This document shows positions 5,728-6,082 of a DNA stretch of 6,082 nt, in pieces; position 1 is the stretch's first letter; every line of letters starts with the position of its first letter. The position numbers and the translations under genes are program-made. This DNA is from Actinomycetota bacterium (GTDB taxonomy: Bacteria > Actinomycetota > Acidimicrobiia > Acidimicrobiales > Poriferisodalaceae). The notes beneath the pieces were generated by a model. It was given only the letters and a program-made list of their open reading frames with translations. It ran no database searches and was not told where the DNA came from. The stretch spans positions 1 to 6,082 of the forward strand of contig JAADHX010000154.1 of the NCBI GenBank assembly GCA_013151655.1. The letters run 5' to 3'.

Positions 5728-5756
5728 AGTGTATGGAATCACAGGTGTGTTTCCAA
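5728..5756 (-). promoter_or_regulatory. Likely promoter of the dksA-like - lspA - rluD operon
   Basis: On the minus strand TTGGAA (5751-5756) and TACACT (5728-5733) are separated by exactly 17 bases. The -10 fits TANNNT and the -35 matches four of six consensus bases. Transcription would begin near 5721, giving a leader of about 46 bases before the ATG at 5674. The spacer is filled by a palindrome that is listed separately. Confidence 0.55.
5734..5755. promoter_or_regulatory. 22-bp imperfect palindrome across the promoter spacer (possible operator)
   Basis: TGGAA-T-CACA-G pairs with its mirrored half G-TGTG-T-TTCCA: 9 of 11 base pairs match, failing only at T5739/T5750 and at the central G5744/G5745. 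It covers the spacer and most of the -35 of the proposed dksA-like operon promoter, an operator-like position. It is nested in a wider inverted repeat, GGCCGCA (5722-5728) with TGCGGCC (5758-5764), so the whole of 5722-5764 could also fold as one long hairpin. No cognate regulator is encoded in the window. Confidence 0.5.
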
Positions 5757-5783
5757 TTGCGGCCAGCTAATTATTACCGGTGT

Positions 5784-5808
5784 AGGTCGACCAAGCGCTA
5801 ATCGACCT
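5784..5808. repeat. 7-bp inverted repeat with 11-base loop in the ileS/dksA-like intergenic region
   Basis: AGGTCGA (5784-5790) and TCGACCT (5802-5808) are perfectly complementary around an 11-base loop. There is no following T run on either strand, so it is not an intrinsic terminator. It lies about 105 bases before the ileS start and could be an operator or a leader hairpin. The rest of this intergenic stretch (5675-5912) shows no convincing ileS promoter. Confidence 0.45.
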
Positions 5809-5912
5809 GAGTGCCACGACTCGCTAATTCACGGCATCACAAAAAGCGACGATCTCGGGTTTCGACGCCGGTAACCTCAGCGACTGACCTTATTCAGATC
5901 GGACAGGTCCAA

Positions 5913-6082
5913 ATGACTGACGAATTGCCGTACCCCAATGTTCCAAGCAGAGCCGACTTTCCGGCTATCGAGCGCAAGATTCTCGATCGCTGGGCCACCG
6001 AAGGCGCATTCGAGGAATCGATCGAAAACCGCTCAGATGCGAATGAGTATGTGTTCTACGACGGGCCGCCGTTCGCGAACGG
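5913..6082 (+). CDS. ileS: Isoleucyl-tRNA synthetase, N-terminal fragment (runs off the right edge)
   Basis: The first 57 codons of a class I aminoacyl-tRNA synthetase that charges tRNA-Ile in the cytoplasm; the rest, about 1,000 residues in the family, lies beyond the window. The N-terminal segment DFPAIERKILDRWATEGAF (15-33) and the signature YVFYDGPPFANG (46-57) are diagnostic of IleS; the HIGH signature should follow directly outside. VFYDGPPFANG also occurs in close relatives, but this N-terminal lead-in fits IleS rather than ValRS or LeuRS. The ATG at 5913 is the best start; only a weak AGG (5905-5907) precedes it. It is transcribed away from the dksA-like gene. No T-box signature was found in the upstream region. 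Confidence 0.96.
   Translation, partial: MTDELPYPNVPSRADFPAIERKILDRWATEGAFEESIENRSDANEYVFYDGPPFAN

Noticed and set aside
5675..5912. T-box riboswitch upstream of ileS, as known in many actinobacteria.
   Set aside because: I looked for the GTGG-N-ACCGCG antisequestrator signature on the plus strand and did not find it, and the intergenic region lacks the usual paired architecture.

Overview
The window looks like chromosomal DNA from a moderately GC-rich actinobacterium. An acidimicrobial lineage is my best guess, but that is inference. The supports are a DUF222/HNH (13E12-type) endonuclease gene, a DksA/TraR-like gene directly upstream of lspA and an RluA-type synthase gene with ileS next door, GTG starts, and a LexA-like box of the actinobacterial GAAC-N4-GTTC type. 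Nearly everything is on the minus strand. Only ileS at the right edge, and possibly a gene tail at the left edge, are on the plus strand.

Left part (1-1600): an unrecognised plus-strand reading frame ends in the first copy of a 32-bp direct repeat (59-90 and 105-136). The second copy contains the end of a full-length DUF222/HNH endonuclease gene (123-1529, minus). Upstream of that gene are a near-consensus SOS box (1584-1599) and a -10-like hexamer placed for a leaderless transcript.

Middle part (1601-3650): a compact minus-strand operon reads VOC protein, then flavin split-barrel (PNPOx-like) protein, then MerR-family regulator with a GyrI-like sensor domain. The genes overlap by 4 and 49 bases. 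The promoter region in front has a TTGACT -35 box and a 19-bp spacer carrying a dyad, the architecture MerR-family proteins act on, so the last gene probably controls its own operon. After the MerR gene lies a decayed reading frame in three phases (1601-1948) that resembles AbiEii-type nucleotidyltransferases.

Right part (3709-6082): a housekeeping operon on the minus strand, with a DksA/TraR-like protein that has lost all four zinc ligands, then lspA (signal peptidase II), then an RluA/RluD-family pseudouridine synthase. Each junction is a 4-base GTGA stop/start overlap. Its likely promoter (5728-5756) carries an 18/22 palindrome across the spacer. Divergently, the first 57 codons of ileS run off the right edge.

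No RNA gene, CRISPR array, insertion sequence or convincing intrinsic terminator was seen. No wholly new multi-gene system is evident. The points most worth following are the SOS-box control of the HNH gene, the MerR autoregulatory promoter, the zinc-less DksA-like protein with its promoter palindrome, and the AbiEii-like remnant.
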